From positions 27,361,890 through 27,425,889 of the forward strand of contig OY829328.1 of NCBI GenBank assembly GCA_963691655.1: a stretch of DNA of 64,000 nt. Direction: 5' to 3'. The notes below the pieces were generated by a model. That model worked only from the letters and a program-made list of their open reading frames with translations, made no database searches and was not told the origin of the DNA. Source of the stretch: Toxonevra muliebris (taxonomy: Eukaryota > Arthropoda > Insecta > Diptera > Pallopteridae). The stretch's first letter is position 1, and every line of letters starts with the position of its first letter. Below, one piece after another: positions 1 through 11,423 of the stretch. Both the position numbers and the translations under genes were made by a program.

Positions 1-2459
1 TATTTCATATTATTTATTGAAAAAATGTAGGTATGTGTATAAAACAGCAAAAAATGTTTGATTTGGAGTCACGTTTTGTTTGGTGTAAACAAATTATATT
101 TACCTCAAAGGAACCAAAATATATTTGGCTAAATCTCTTGATAAAGCAGTTGCATGATGCATAAATGTCAAATTCACACCTATTCTCGTTAAAGTTCTTT
201 CTTGATCTGTCCTTTATGCAAACATGATTAATTACATGAAAAGGCGAGAAAATACATAATTTAAATCGATGTATTTTTACTTTAATAGTTTAATACAATC
301 ATTGCAGAGCAAAATCATATTTTGTTGCTTATTTCTTAATTTATTAACAAGAAAAAAAAAAAGTTGAAAATTACACTAATGTTTGTTTTTTTGGTTTTTC
401 CTGATTGGAGAGAAGTAGATATTTCCAATCATACTTCTAAATTATAGATTTTTAATAGTAAAAAATTCGCGCGTTCTCTAATAAAAAAAAAACCTAACAG
501 TACAATTTTTAACTTTTTTATTTTGTTAATAAATTAAGAAATAATTTAGAAAATAGACATAAAATTTCGAAATCATTGCTAACTGTTGCGACCACAGCGA
601 ACTGTGTTAGGTAAGACAACAACAGCAGTGGTGTTGTGAGAAAAAAATTATGTTTATGTACCTAGGTTGATATATTAAAAACCAAACAAAACAAATAATA
701 AATATCCAACCACAATTTATTAACTGCAAAAAGTGCAGAAGAGATTTCTCTGTGGAATGTGAGGTTTCTTCAACAGCAGCTGCGGTTTTAAATAAAGAAT
801 CATAAAGTCTGGGTAAAATAAAAGCAATACAAATACTAATATGACAAAACCATCTATGTCGAAGTTCAGTGGCATTTCCTGTACATAAAGTGTACACTCA
901 ATTCAAAGAAAGAAAAAAAAGTTGCAAGAAAACACTAGAATTCTCATAAATAGTTGGCATATTGAAAACAAATTGAAATAATAGGTAATGTTTCTTACCC
1001 CTATCTATTTAATATTTCAAAATCAAGGCTGTTCGCTCAGCCAGTCAACAATAAACAACTGAATATTGAAAATATAATGAAACAAGAAAACTGGTTTAAG
1101 ATGTGAAATAATAACTTAAACTTCACTTATAATAATTAAATTAACTCTGCAGATTTGCATGTATTTACTTATTTATATGCATTTGATTTCTATTATTGTA
1201 TTTTTTATGTACATATACATATGTTCAGAATTTAAAATATAGTCATCAAACAAGTTCAACTTTACATACAACCATCTTATGTACATACATATGTTTACTC
1301 AGAAATATGTAGACAAAAATCATAAACAAAATAATCAGAGGATAATATAAGGTAAAATCGTTGTTATAATATTTTTGTAAGTTTCTATACTTATTTATTC
1401 ATGTAACCCATTGACGCTGAGGCTGCTGTTGCATACCAAACTAAATGAGTCACTAAAAACTTCTCTTAAGTAAGCTCAAACAAAGAAAAAATAAAAAAAA
1501 AATAACATGAAACGAACCAAAAAGAAAAAAAAAATTTAAATAAAACATTAACAAGAAATGCCTCGGCGTCCAACTGCCACAAAAACAACTGGGCTAACAA
1601 AATAAAAAAGTAATACATAAAACCTTATAGGAAATTGCATCAAAATTGAGTTCGAGTAGGAAACTGAAATTATAAAAATCTTGACGTGATAGAAATTTTT
1701 GAAAGAGCTTTTGGAAAAAAATTTCGGCATAATTTTTGACGTATCTACCGTGTAAATCGAGTAGTAGGGCACATACATATTTATTTATATATATTTGTAT
1801 TTGCTGATTCCTGACTTGATTAAGCAAGTTGTTGCCAGATTCGAAGTCAGAATTAAATGAACATGGCTACTCTGGTACTTGGGCCTGACAAAATTCAAAA
1901 CACTGCACATTTTTCTATGCTCAATTCAGGCATAATTTCTATTTTGTGCCAACTATACATACTCCGTAAGTTTCAAACTTGAATTTATTCCAGATATGTA
2001 GTTTCATTTCCTATTGGGTATGGGCATGTAAAAAATAGCACTTAACTGTTTCTTTTAGGACTGAGATTGTTTTCTTTATGCTGGCGTCAATTTAGCATGT
2101 GGGTTCAAAATATACAATTTCAGAAAGTCCCTCAATTTTATTGTTACTCCAGTGTGGTTGCCAATAAAGTATAGAATTTTATATCATATTAATTTTTGTT
2201 TACATTATTTCTGTAGCTTGTTGCTTTATTGTTGTTATATTTGTCATGTGTATATGCGTATGAGTATGTATAGTATTCTCTTTATTCGCTGGTATCTATC
2301 AAATACAAATGTAAAAGTCATACGCTTATAATGTTGTTATATGTATTCTTTTAGTACGTATTCATGTGATTGATTGTTCTATTGTTACTGCAGCAAATGC
2401 ATTTTTGTTGCTGTACATTTGATTGACATTTGTTTGAATATTATATGTATGTAGGTATT
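1..2459. other. AT-rich non-coding DNA, no gene seen
   Basis: No reading frame here has recognisable protein similarity; the short open frames are low-complexity and AT-biased. The stretch holds A/T homopolymers, short CATA/TATG runs (around 1200-1310 and 2240-2260) and a CTG/CAG-type patch near 1420. I see no terminal repeats or RNA genes. It ends at the left end of a Tc1-like element. Confidence 0.6.
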
Positions 2460-2789
2460 TACAGTGGGTCATAGTTAAAATAACCCACCAGGGGCCAATT
2501 TTCCTCCCGCCTAATATAACTCAAAGTCAAACGATATATTAAACAAAAGTTTATATTTTTAGAAGTAAATTGTATCTACGATACGAGATAAAATAAAGAA
2601 AAATGTAATCCAATAACAATATAAAGGAAAAAAGCAATAAACAATCAAAAAAGGAAATATCTCATCAAGTTTTTTAAATGATGTATTTTGTCTACATCAA
2701 TGTAGTGCAGTTTAGGAACTCCAGATGGAAGTTATATACCTGAACTATAACATCAACGCCACGGATAGGGTTCGATTTTATTGGCTCAA

Positions 2790-2965
2790 GTATCGATACT
2801 CTAGTATCTAGTATCGATTAAATACATACGAAAAGAATATTGAGAAAAAAGTATCGATACTACGTTGGAAAGTATCAAGTAAAGTTATGAAAGAAGGTAT
2901 TTAGTATTAAAGTACTTCAAATATCGACGCAAAGTATCTATATTACTCAGTATCGATAGTATTAC
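2790..2965. repeat. Cluster of TATCGAT motifs
   Basis: Within about 175 bp there are at least four copies of AGTATCGAT (near 2791, 2812, 2851, 2949) and one ATATCGAC variant near 2927, with degraded AGTATC pieces between. TATCGATA is the DRE/BEAF-type binding sequence in Drosophila. Here the copies lie inside a transposon shell and look like a degenerate short repeat, so a regulatory role is only a possibility. Confidence 0.45.
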
Positions 2966-3633
2966 TCGAATGCTAGCCATAGAACATAACATCATGGTGA
3001 CAAAGCATAATTTACACTTTTTCTAAACTTTGACTATCAGTCCGAAGAAAACTATGTTTTCTATGTCTTTCATAAAAAACATCTAGTTTTGAATAGAAAA
3101 TAGAATATATATAATTAGGATATGAATCAACAGTATATTATATTATATATGTAGGGTAACGACACTAGTAATCGGCCAATTAACTTTTTTTCCAACTTTG
3201 CAACAACATATATTCTAAACCACTTAAAATATTTAAGTACAATAAGATCATGTACAATCCTAAACATAATCTTAATTGATAATAAATGAAATATATATAT
3301 TTTTTATCGCTTGTTATGAGTATGTAGATATGTAATATGTAGAAAAAATAAAAAAGATTTATTTTTATAATAGAAACGAGGAAAAACTAATTTGAAATAA
3401 TTCATTTGAAATAAAAAGAAAACAGAATACTAGCATACACATATGTAGTTAATAGGAAATCAATAAAGTTTTTGCTTACAAAAAATGGTGGATGAAATTT
3501 TTTTGGTATATTTGCCTTCATTTTAAAACTTAATTTCGTAACACTTCTGCCCATTGATAGTTTTCCATTCATCTAAGCAAACTCCTATTTGTTTTTGCTC
3601 TATTGATTGATATTGAATTGTTGATATTGGAAT

Positions 3634-3765
3634 TTAGTATATTGTCGCAGCTCTCCTAATACTTAATGTGTTATTTTGAATATCACGAAGAGCGAGAGGC
3701 ATTTTTTCCTTGTCAGGAACCTTTTTAGACCTCCCGCTATTTGCAGCATTAGCTTTTTGAGCCAT
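3634..3765 (-). pseudogene. N-terminal fragment of a pogo-like transposase
   Basis: The 43-residue peptide begins MAQKANAANS and contains LALRDIQNNTLSIRRAATIY, which follows the pattern of the psq/CENP-B-type DNA-binding helix-turn-helix (xALxxIxxGxxSIRxAAxxYxIPxSTL). A TAA stops the frame exactly where the next residues would be; the following codons read IPISTI, the expected continuation, so a single substitution probably made the stop. The rest of the transposase, including the catalytic DDE domain, is missing. It is a relic and cannot encode a working enzyme. Confidence 0.55.
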
Positions 3766-4309
3766 TTTATATTTATTTTATTTTATTCATTCATTTGTAA
3801 TACAAAAGCCCAATAGGCCAAAAAATATATTACATAGCAAGTATGTGCGAAACTTAAATTAAAATATGAAAATTTAAATTAAACGAAATTAACTGAGTTA
3901 CTTTAATTAGTTAAAACCCATTCCAAAACTATTCAATATTGCCCATCATCAAAAATATTTAAAGCAGATAATCTATGTCAAATGATTAAGAAAAGTAAAA
4001 TGAGGCCTATAACGACAGCAAATATGAACATATGTAAATACAAACAATGTTGGTCAAGAGATGCCATTAAAATGTTCAATGAGCTTACGCTTGAAGGTCA
4101 TATAGGAATCCGAAAAAGAACGCAATTCTCTTGGTAATTGATTCCAGGTCCTAGCTGTTCTTACCAGAAACGATCGTTCGAATGAAGAGGTGGAGATTCT
4201 TGGGAATATAATTTGGACATTTCTAGTAGATCGCGAGAATATGAAATTTGTTACTAAATATTCAGGAACTTGATTTTTAATAATTTTATAAAAATATAAA
4301 AGCAATCTA
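3766..4309 (-). mobile_element. 5'-truncated LINE (non-LTR retrotransposon), 3' end only
   Basis: Minus-strand frame ending at 4054 encodes the last part of a non-LTR ORF2; the segment RTARTWNQLPRELRSF followed by FKRKLIEHF is the common C-terminal motif of CR1/L2/jockey-like reverse transcriptases. After the stop come about 260 bp of 3' UTR and an A-rich tail made of AAATA units at 3766-3790. Only about 80 codons are left, typical of target-primed reverse transcription that stopped early. It sits directly upstream of the pogo-like start codon, so it is younger than that element. Confidence 0.7.
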
Positions 4310-4549
4310 AAAAAAAAAAAAAAAAAATATTCCAAAAAGTGTTAAAACTTTTTGTGGTAGTATATTAACTTAATATTTCAATAACCGGCCGGGTATGGCA
4401 AGAATAATTTTATCCGGCCGATGACTGAAATTTATCATTATTTTTTTTATTTTTTGGTTGGCGACATGTGCCTGCACCTAACTGTGCTTTTCATATACCC
4501 AGAAAAATGTTATCAATAATTCTTATTTTTAGTAAAAATAGATAAATGT

Positions 4550-4616
4550 GGCCGATAACTCTAGAGAGGCCGATAACTCTAGAGAGGCCGATAACTCTAG
4601 AGAGGCCGATCACTAG
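4550..4616. repeat. 18-bp tandem repeat, 3.7 copies
   Basis: Three identical units GGCCGATAACTCTAGAGA (4550-4567, 4568-4585, 4586-4603) and a partial fourth with GGCCGATCACTAG. The unit contains the same GGCCGAT core found in the terminal inverted repeat of the enclosing pogo-like element, so this is a subterminal repeat array, possibly a transposase binding array. Confidence 0.85.
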
Positions 4617-5755
4617 AATATTTATCTCAGCAGAGTTTTTAGTGTATTGAAATTAAGTAAATGTTTGACTTTAGTGTCAGGCCACCCTGTTAAAACTTCA
4701 GGATTAATTATTTATTATATTTTTCATTACGGAATTTGTTTTTAGAGGTCTTAATTATAGTATTAAATATATTCAGTGAACATTTGCATTTAAATTCAAT
4801 TCAAACTTATTTTTTATTCACAACGCCAAGTTACGAAAAAAATATGAAAAATTCATAAATTCAATTACCATTACTAATGTTCGAACTAAATCATGTCTAC
4901 TGCTGTTATTTTTGCATGACCGATTAAATCTTATACGCATGTGTGTTGGCGACATGTGTCTCCTTCTAACTGTGTTTTCATATCTATAAAAATATCAAGA
5001 GTTTTCTTTTTTTGGTTAAAATAGATCACTAGAGGCTGGCCGATCACTAGTGCCGTTACCCTTTATGTGGCGTTCATGATATGGTTTGAGTGCGTGGTTT
5101 ACAACTGATTTGCATATCAGATGCAATTTATATACAATGTGTGAACAATTTTAGTGCAAATTTTAAACAAACTGAAAAAAAAAATTCGGTATCAGAGGTA
5201 AATTTCTCTTCAGTCAAAACTATGATACGAAGTACACGGGCAGACTTACAGACTAGGAGTGACCAAAAGACGTTTACAACCAGTTTATTTTTTTAATTTA
5301 ATTGTAGATGGGATATTTTCATTGTGATGAGATATTCTCTCTTGGAGATTATTTGTTGTTTTTTTGTTGATATTTTATTTTTTGTTACTGGACCCTTTTA
5401 TTTTTTTCCCAAACATTTCCCCCGATTTGCGTCGTATTTTGTTCCAAATTTTGGCAAATCAAGTCGAAACTACGTAAATCGAAAGAAGGAAAATTAAACT
5501 TTCGAAGAAATACACACATTTTATAAGAATATATATGCATATGGATTCCATATTGTATTAATAAAAAAAAACTAAGTCGCCAAATTTAGAGCTAAAAAAC
5601 AGATAGAGGGCTGTATAAAGAAATCTTCAATTCAATTAGGGGAAACCTAACAATAACGTGTTATTTCCATGGCGTAAATTGAATTATTAACTTTTTTTCA
5701 TTAGGCGGAAAAGAAATTGGCACAGGGTAGGCCATTTTGACTGTGACCCACTGTA

Positions 5756-6231
5756 CTTGTAAATGATTGCAGTGTTGAAGTAACAATAAATACGAATTCC
5801 AAATGCATGTGTTCATGCATATGCCATACAAAATTATTATATTAAAGGTTCTGTTTTTTAATTTGTAGAGAAAAACCGGTTTCACTGAAACTCATGCAAA
5901 GCAAAAATTATAATTTTTGTTTATTTTATGTACACAAGTTTTAAGCAGAAATAAAATAAATAAAAATAAGCCCCAATTGGAAACATCCACAAGTTTTGGC
6001 ATTAAAACCTTGACAACTCACAGAATTAACGACTTTCTTGGTGAGAGTTTCTTTAATATTATTTTTGTTGTTTGTTTTTAATTTAAAGCATCACTAAAGA
6101 AACTTTCAAGTGGGCTATGTAAATGCATATAAATAGTACGAGGGGACTATCAAAAATTCGCAAAGTTGATGGTAGTTCATTAGTTTTTGAAAAATCGAAA
6201 GTCAATGGGCAATTTACTATAATATTTCACT
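5756..6231. other. Non-coding spacer
   Basis: AT-rich sequence between the nested element and the next repeat. I see no coding potential, terminal repeat or RNA gene. Confidence 0.5.
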
Positions 6232-6235
6232 TAAC

Positions 6236-8093
6236 CCTCTCAGGAAAATATAGGAAAAAATCTGGATCTTGAATTTCGTGTTTGGGAGCCCTCAAATAGT
6301 CAAAAAAGACTATTCACGAATTTCTACCTGTACAGGTTTAGCCGTACGCGATGTACACATATGTGTAGGAAAAAACGTTTAGGAACTTTCAAATACTTCG
6401 ACTTACACAAAATGTGTTTCTATCGCCAGAGGAAAGTTCTATCTACATAAGAAATTTTTTACACATCTTTTTATTATTCAGTATTTTTAATACTTTTTTG
6501 AAATCAATGACTTTGAGAACAAAATAAAATGAATTAAAAAAAGGTGAGGTTGTCCCATAAAAGTTACAATAGTTTTGACGGTTATGCTTCGATAGAGAAA
6601 AAACAACAAGGGCGTCAATACCAAATGTTGTTTGGTTGGCATTTAAATCAAAGTCAGGGGTCGAATCGTCTGATCAGTGAACGTACAACCAAAGAATATA
6701 TAATACATAGAAGGCGCATCTCTCAAAATTTTTCCAAAATATGTTGCTTTCGTTTCGGGTGCGGGCGGTCGCAGTAAAGAAGAAGAGCAGAACCACTCAT
6801 TTATTTTGCTTTCACTCTCTCCCATGCACTTTCATGATGTTTTTTTTTTTCTTTCTTAGGCTCTCGCATTATGAAGTACTGCCAAGTGAGACTGCGTATA
6901 GTTTCAATATTGCTTTTCAACCTAATGAATTTTTTTTTTCAATTTGTGACCCAAAATTATGGTCGTAGCTAAATTTCTTTTTAGTAATATTTTTTTTGTA
7001 TTCGAAAAAGCATAAAAAGTTTAATCAATCGATTTAAAAAGTTTTTAAGGGGCACCTCTAGTTGTAACTTTTAAAAAATCTAATTTTTTTCCATTTTCTT
7101 AAAGTATATGTTTTCAAAAATATGTCTAAAAATTTTTAAGTTGATCCGGAGAAAATTTTTGACTCTTTGTTATTTCCAAAAAAAAATGTTCTTCTTGGCA
7201 TTAAAGTAAGTTGAAACTTTAAACGCGTTTTTCTCAAAAAAAGTCATTATTGCTTTTTCAATATATAATAATCTAGATTGATCGAAGGAAAACTTTTTTT
7301 ACAGCTGAAACAGCGTTTTTTAGTTAAAATTTAACTGTTAACTTTGACAGTCGGCCATTTTGTTAAATATGCATATTTTTTCAAATCCTTCGACTAATCA
7401 CTAGATAATCCTGTAATAAAAGTAAATCCATTTAATTTTTGGATTTCAAATGATCTAGATTTGCAAAATATTGCTCATCGCAAAACATGTTTTCTAGAAA
7501 GGCGTCGACGGGATCGCACATTACTCATAAAGTTTTAAATATTTTTGAATAGAAATTAGTTAAAATTAAGTTTAATATATGCACTTTTAGATAATAAAAA
7601 GTTTTTATAAAAAACTTTATTAGTTTACCTGAAAAAATTCTTGAAAAATACCTATTTTTTCGCGTCACAATTTGGGATTTGAATTTTATAATCTGTGCCA
7701 TACATAAAAACACACCGGCTTTTCGATGTGAATTCTGAAAATACCAAATAATGAAAATACCAACTCATAATACAAGTACAAAAACCAAAAAAACCAAACC
7801 CAACCAAAAAAAAAAAACTTGAAAAAAAAGAAAATACAAAACTCTCTTTAAAAAATCCCTCTCATTAAACAAAGCCAACAACAAAGAGAAGCAAGTAATT
7901 TCAACCACTCATTGGTTTTATGAGACCAACTGAATTTTGAGTGTAAACTGGAGGCAGTTATGGCTCCATAGAACAAAATTTTTGTGCAAATAAATTTGTT
8001 CGTGATGCGCCTTCTATGTATTATATATTCTTTGGTACAACTAGTCACGTGATTCCCACAAAAATATATTCAAAGTACTCACTTTCACTTGAG
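6236..8093. mobile_element. Possible TTAA-type MITE split by a later insertion
   Basis: TTAACCCTCTCA at 6232-6243 is matched by the complement TCAACCCTCTCA ending at 8097, that is CCCTCTCA in inverted orientation next to TTAA and a one-base variant of it. Removing the 1345-bp element between 6690 and 8034 leaves a body of about 0.5 kb, the size of the other TTAA MITEs in this window. The matching stretch is short, so this is tentative. Confidence 0.35.
6690..8034. mobile_element. DNA element with perfect 31-bp inverted termini and 7-bp target duplication
   Basis: Positions 6690-6720 and 8004-8034 are perfect inverted complements over 31 bases, starting CAAAGAATATATAATACATA and ending GGCGCATC. 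Both ends are flanked by GTACAAC in direct orientation (6683-6689 and 8035-8041), a 7-bp target duplication. Inside I find no transposase; the interior is AT-rich with stops in all frames. Perfect termini after loss of coding capacity suggest a recently mobilised non-autonomous copy. Seven-to-eight-bp duplications fit hAT or P superfamilies, but the terminal sequence matches neither in an obvious way, so I leave the family open. Confidence 0.8.
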
Positions 8094-8589
8094 AGGGTTG
8101 AAATTTCAGAAGGATCGATAAGAATGGAAATGAGAAAAAGTATAATTACTGATGTAACGTCGGTAGAAATTCTCCCGCAAATTCAGAAAAAAATTGGATT
8201 TGCCATTTTGTGACCTCGACATCAATTCAAGAAAGTGTAAATCTTCCATGAATGCTAAAATGAATATGGAGTGAATGTGACATTCGTTGTGACTGTTTCT
8301 CAGTGGCTTCAGCGATTTTAGAGCGTACATATTTCTGAGGAGGGCGACCGTACAAAATGTACGGAAATATTATAAAAACGTAATAATAGATGAAGGTTAG
8401 TTTTATAAGTACGATCTGGAAACCTAATAGCAGTTGATGGTATGGTGCCCAAAAAATGAAGATGTCGACTGCACATATTCTCCGGATCTAGCGCTAAATT
8501 ATATTTTTCCAGAAATAAAATAAATTTAATGAAAAAGTCTTCAGTTGATAATTTTAAGAACTTGGGTAAACGTACGCACAAATAATTAA

Positions 8590-9051
8590 CCCTCTAGTAA
8601 GCCAATTTTTTTCAGCAATAAAAAATATGGGAATTGGTTGTTTTTACTGTACAAAACTCGAAAATGAAGTTGCAAATCGGATTGGAGGTATTAAAAAAAT
8701 AATGACTCGAATTCGATTTCGCTCGAGGTGAGAAAATAGGTGGCCCATTAAAAAGTTGGAGTCCCGATAAATGGAAAAGTAAAAAATTATTGTGTATGAT
8801 TTCCTAATACTTTTTCAACTCCAAAAAATAACTATTCTGTTGCAAAAGTGCTGTTGGACTGTGTAATTATCGCAAATAATTTTAATATCATCCAAAATAA
8901 TTTTTTTTCGTTAATTACTCGAAATCTGACCTTTAACTGGGGATAAAATAAAAACGAAACAACGCACAGGGTACTGAAGCTATGCAACGTGTAGCTCCGG
9001 TATTCATCTGACTGAGTGGCATAAATACAGACGGTCTTGCCTACTAGAGGG
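8590..9051. mobile_element. TTAA-flanked MITE (piggyBac-like by target site)
   Basis: The 462-bp body begins CCCTCTAGTA and ends with its exact complement TACTAGAGGG, and both ends abut TTAA (8586-8589, 9052-9055). A TTAA duplication and termini beginning CCC are the piggyBac hallmarks. There is no open frame of note inside, so it would depend on a transposase encoded elsewhere. Confidence 0.75.
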
Positions 9052-9055
9052 TTAA

Positions 9056-9508
9056 TGCAGTTAATACCGATATCAAAAAGCTGAAAAAATAGATTTTGAG
9101 TATGGCTTTGAAAGGTGGATCTACCGACTTAAGAAATGTACTAAAATAAATGGAAATTTACATAAAGAAAAAAAAAATTATTTAAATTAAGGACATGCAA
9201 TTAAACTTATTTTATCTCTTGTTTCCTAACCAACTTAGCGAATTGGAGTTAGTCCCTCTATATATTTTTGGTTCTTCTAGAAATTTGAATGTTGCTGTGA
9301 TATTTACACTGCGTTTCACTTCTGTTTTTCTTTTTTAATTGTCTTAAGTTTTTAATTTTTTGAATTCAAGCCATATACATTTACGCAAATTTAAATTTGC
9401 CCGCAACTTTTATGAGTCTCAAAGTGTTTAGCACAATTTTAAGAACTCATACATTCATTAATTCAATTGCTGCTGCTGCTGTTTGTTGTTGTTGTTGCTG
9501 CTGCTTAC
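9056..9508. other. Non-coding spacer ending in a CTG-rich patch
   Basis: No coding signal. 9468-9505 is a CTG/GTT trinucleotide patch on the + strand, adjacent to the possible splice donor described in the next entry. Confidence 0.5.
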
Positions 9509-9644
9509 CTTGATCTTTGCTTTTAAAATTGCTTGTACATCACGCCTTTTTTTTCTCTACTGCATAAAATTGCAGCTGCCGTAGCTGTGTTATGGTTGGA
9601 GCGTGATGACATCATCCTTTTCATATCTAGTGATGACGATGGAC
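9509..9644 (-). other. Candidate spliced exon of an unrecognised transcript
   Basis: On the minus strand a T-run followed by AG precedes 9644, and the segment ends at 9509 in CAAG directly before GTAAGC, a strong donor consensus. One of the three frames is open for 39 codons (PSSSLDMKRMMSSRSNHN...) and then meets TAA inside the exon; the other two close earlier. Base composition is visibly less AT-rich than the flanks. It could be a non-coding or alternative terminal exon of a gene whose other exons lie outside the window. No protein family is recognised, and the splice sites may be chance. Confidence 0.25.
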
Positions 9645-11418
9645 CTAAAAAAATGTGTATGAAGAAATAAATGTTATTTTTTCGGCGTAATCTGCTTTTA
9701 TCCACTTCTTCGAGAAGTATTCCTTTTATTTTTATAAAAAAAAGAACTGTTTCTAAGAATTTCGATGTTAAGGAAGTGGTATGCTTCAAAACTACAAGAC
9801 TTTTGTGCGAATTCGCACACATACGTATACAAATGGAAATGCTTGTGTGAATATTTAAGTAAATGAACTTAACATTTAATAAAATCATTAATTATATTTA
9901 TTTAAGTACTACATGTTTTGTGGGGGAGTATTGGAAAATAAGTAATTTTGAATATTAGAAACAAGTTAGTGGAGATAGCATATCGTTGAGACGAAACACT
10001 TAAACCATTGATACCACCCCTTTATACAAAAATTACGAGATATTTCAACCAGTTTTCTTGTACGAACTCGTAAACAATATTTAAACCATATAATGTTGCT
10101 CAGGTTCAGCGGGTAGATATTTCAAGTCTGGTTTCTCAAAATAGGGTTAGTGAAAATTTTTAAAAGGACAAGTTGACTCAATTTAAATTCGTAGCTTAAT
10201 ATTTAATATTTCAATTCAAACAATTCCAATAGTAAAGCAACGTTTTAGTACATTTTACTAGAAATTAACTAAATATTTTCTATTATCGATTTAATTATAT
10301 ACCTTTCCCCAATTAATTTCTAATTTCCGGAGACTATTTTTTCCAAAATGTTATGTATTAATGTCACGTTAATTGCAAAAACATTAATGGTTCCTACACT
10401 TATCCTATCTACTTTGTGCTCAGATACATATTATGTACATTATGTAGAGTGGCCGTAATTTAGAAAAATGTTGTTTTCTTACCTGCCTGCACGAATATAT
10501 TTTATATATGTTTTGACGAATATTTTAAAAGTTATGGCTAGTAAAAGGTTGTTTCATACAAAACATTTTCTTTTTATTTTCAATGTATTATTAACCCATT
10601 TTCGTGTGCCGTTGCGTTATAGCAACACTAACTTCAAACATTTATTTATTTAAATGATAATTTGAACTCTTGGCTTTACAATTTTTCTTGTATTTTTATT
10701 TTATTTTTTTTTTTTACAATTTTACATCTGCGCTTTTGCCTTAATATTTGTATGTTAAAAAGGGTCTAAAAAAATTCATTTTTTAAAATGGCTCGTAGAG
10801 TTATTAAAATAGACTGCCTTTGATAACCCAGACGTTCTAAAATTTTCTCAATTGGCTAAAACTGATCAGTGGGATCTCAATAGTCACCACATAAAAAACG
10901 ATTTCGATGATGCGTCCATAATGGATTAATAAATAAAATTAGAAAAATTTAAATTTTTGGTTTGATAAAGCTGTTTTTTCTTTTTTGATAATAATGATAA
11001 ATTATGAAAAAATGCTTTTTCTGACTTTAGAGTTCATCAGCGAGTACTAAAATTACAACAATCGGCACAAAAACTTCCATTTTCCAGGTTTTATATTAAA
11101 TCAAATATTTTTAGCCCATGCTAACTATAATTTGTGTTCGATACATTCTACATTCATATATTTGACTGCCATCCTAATGTGCATACAACAACGATTGCCT
11201 ACATCCCTAACGTTTAATTAGAATATGGGAAACCCTTATACAAATATCAATTATATAGCTTTTTTTTACGGTATTCTGACCTCTTTCCCCTAAAATTTAT
11301 ATGTTTGCGTGTTTAAAAAAAAAAAACTCATTTTGTGGATATTTACATAAATGCTCACAGGATTTGAAGAGTTCAAAGCAGAAAACCAAAAAAAAAAAAA
11401 ATACGAAGAAATACTAAA
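9645..11418. other. Non-coding AT-rich spacer
   Basis: Short open frames only, with no recognisable similarity. Poly-A/T tracts at 10690-10720 and 11380-11400. I see no terminal repeats with target duplications and no RNA genes. Confidence 0.5.
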
Positions 11419-11423
11419 CAATG

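Larger units (their letters stand above)
3154..5061 (-). mobile_element. pogo-like DNA transposon, internally deleted, nested in the Tc1-like element
   Basis: Terminal inverted repeats read GGGTAACG(A/G)CACTAGT(A/G)ATCGGCCA at both ends, about 23 of 25 positions matching. The left end abuts TA (3152-3153) and the right end abuts TT, consistent with a decayed TA duplication. On the minus strand a short peptide at 3634-3765 resembles the N-terminal helix-turn-helix of pogo/CENP-B-type transposases. The motif GGCCGAT(A/C)ACT is repeated subterminally at the right end (4550-4616, again near 5038), as seen in many DNA transposons. No DDE catalytic part is present. A LINE fragment is inserted just upstream of the transposase start. 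Confidence 0.6.
2462..5753. mobile_element. Tc1/mariner-like element, outer shell of a nested insertion
   Basis: Both ends start CAGTGGGTCA when read inwards and match imperfectly for about 54 bp (left from 2462, right from 5753 on the complement, both reaching a shared CCGCCTAAT). Both ends abut TA (2460-2461 and 5754-5755), the Tc1/mariner target duplication. Subtracting the inner element at 3154-5061 leaves about 1.38 kb, a normal size for this superfamily. No transposase reading frame survives in the shell (2520-3150, 5065-5690), so it is either very old or non-autonomous. Assignment to Tc1/mariner rests on TA plus size, not on protein. Confidence 0.65.
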
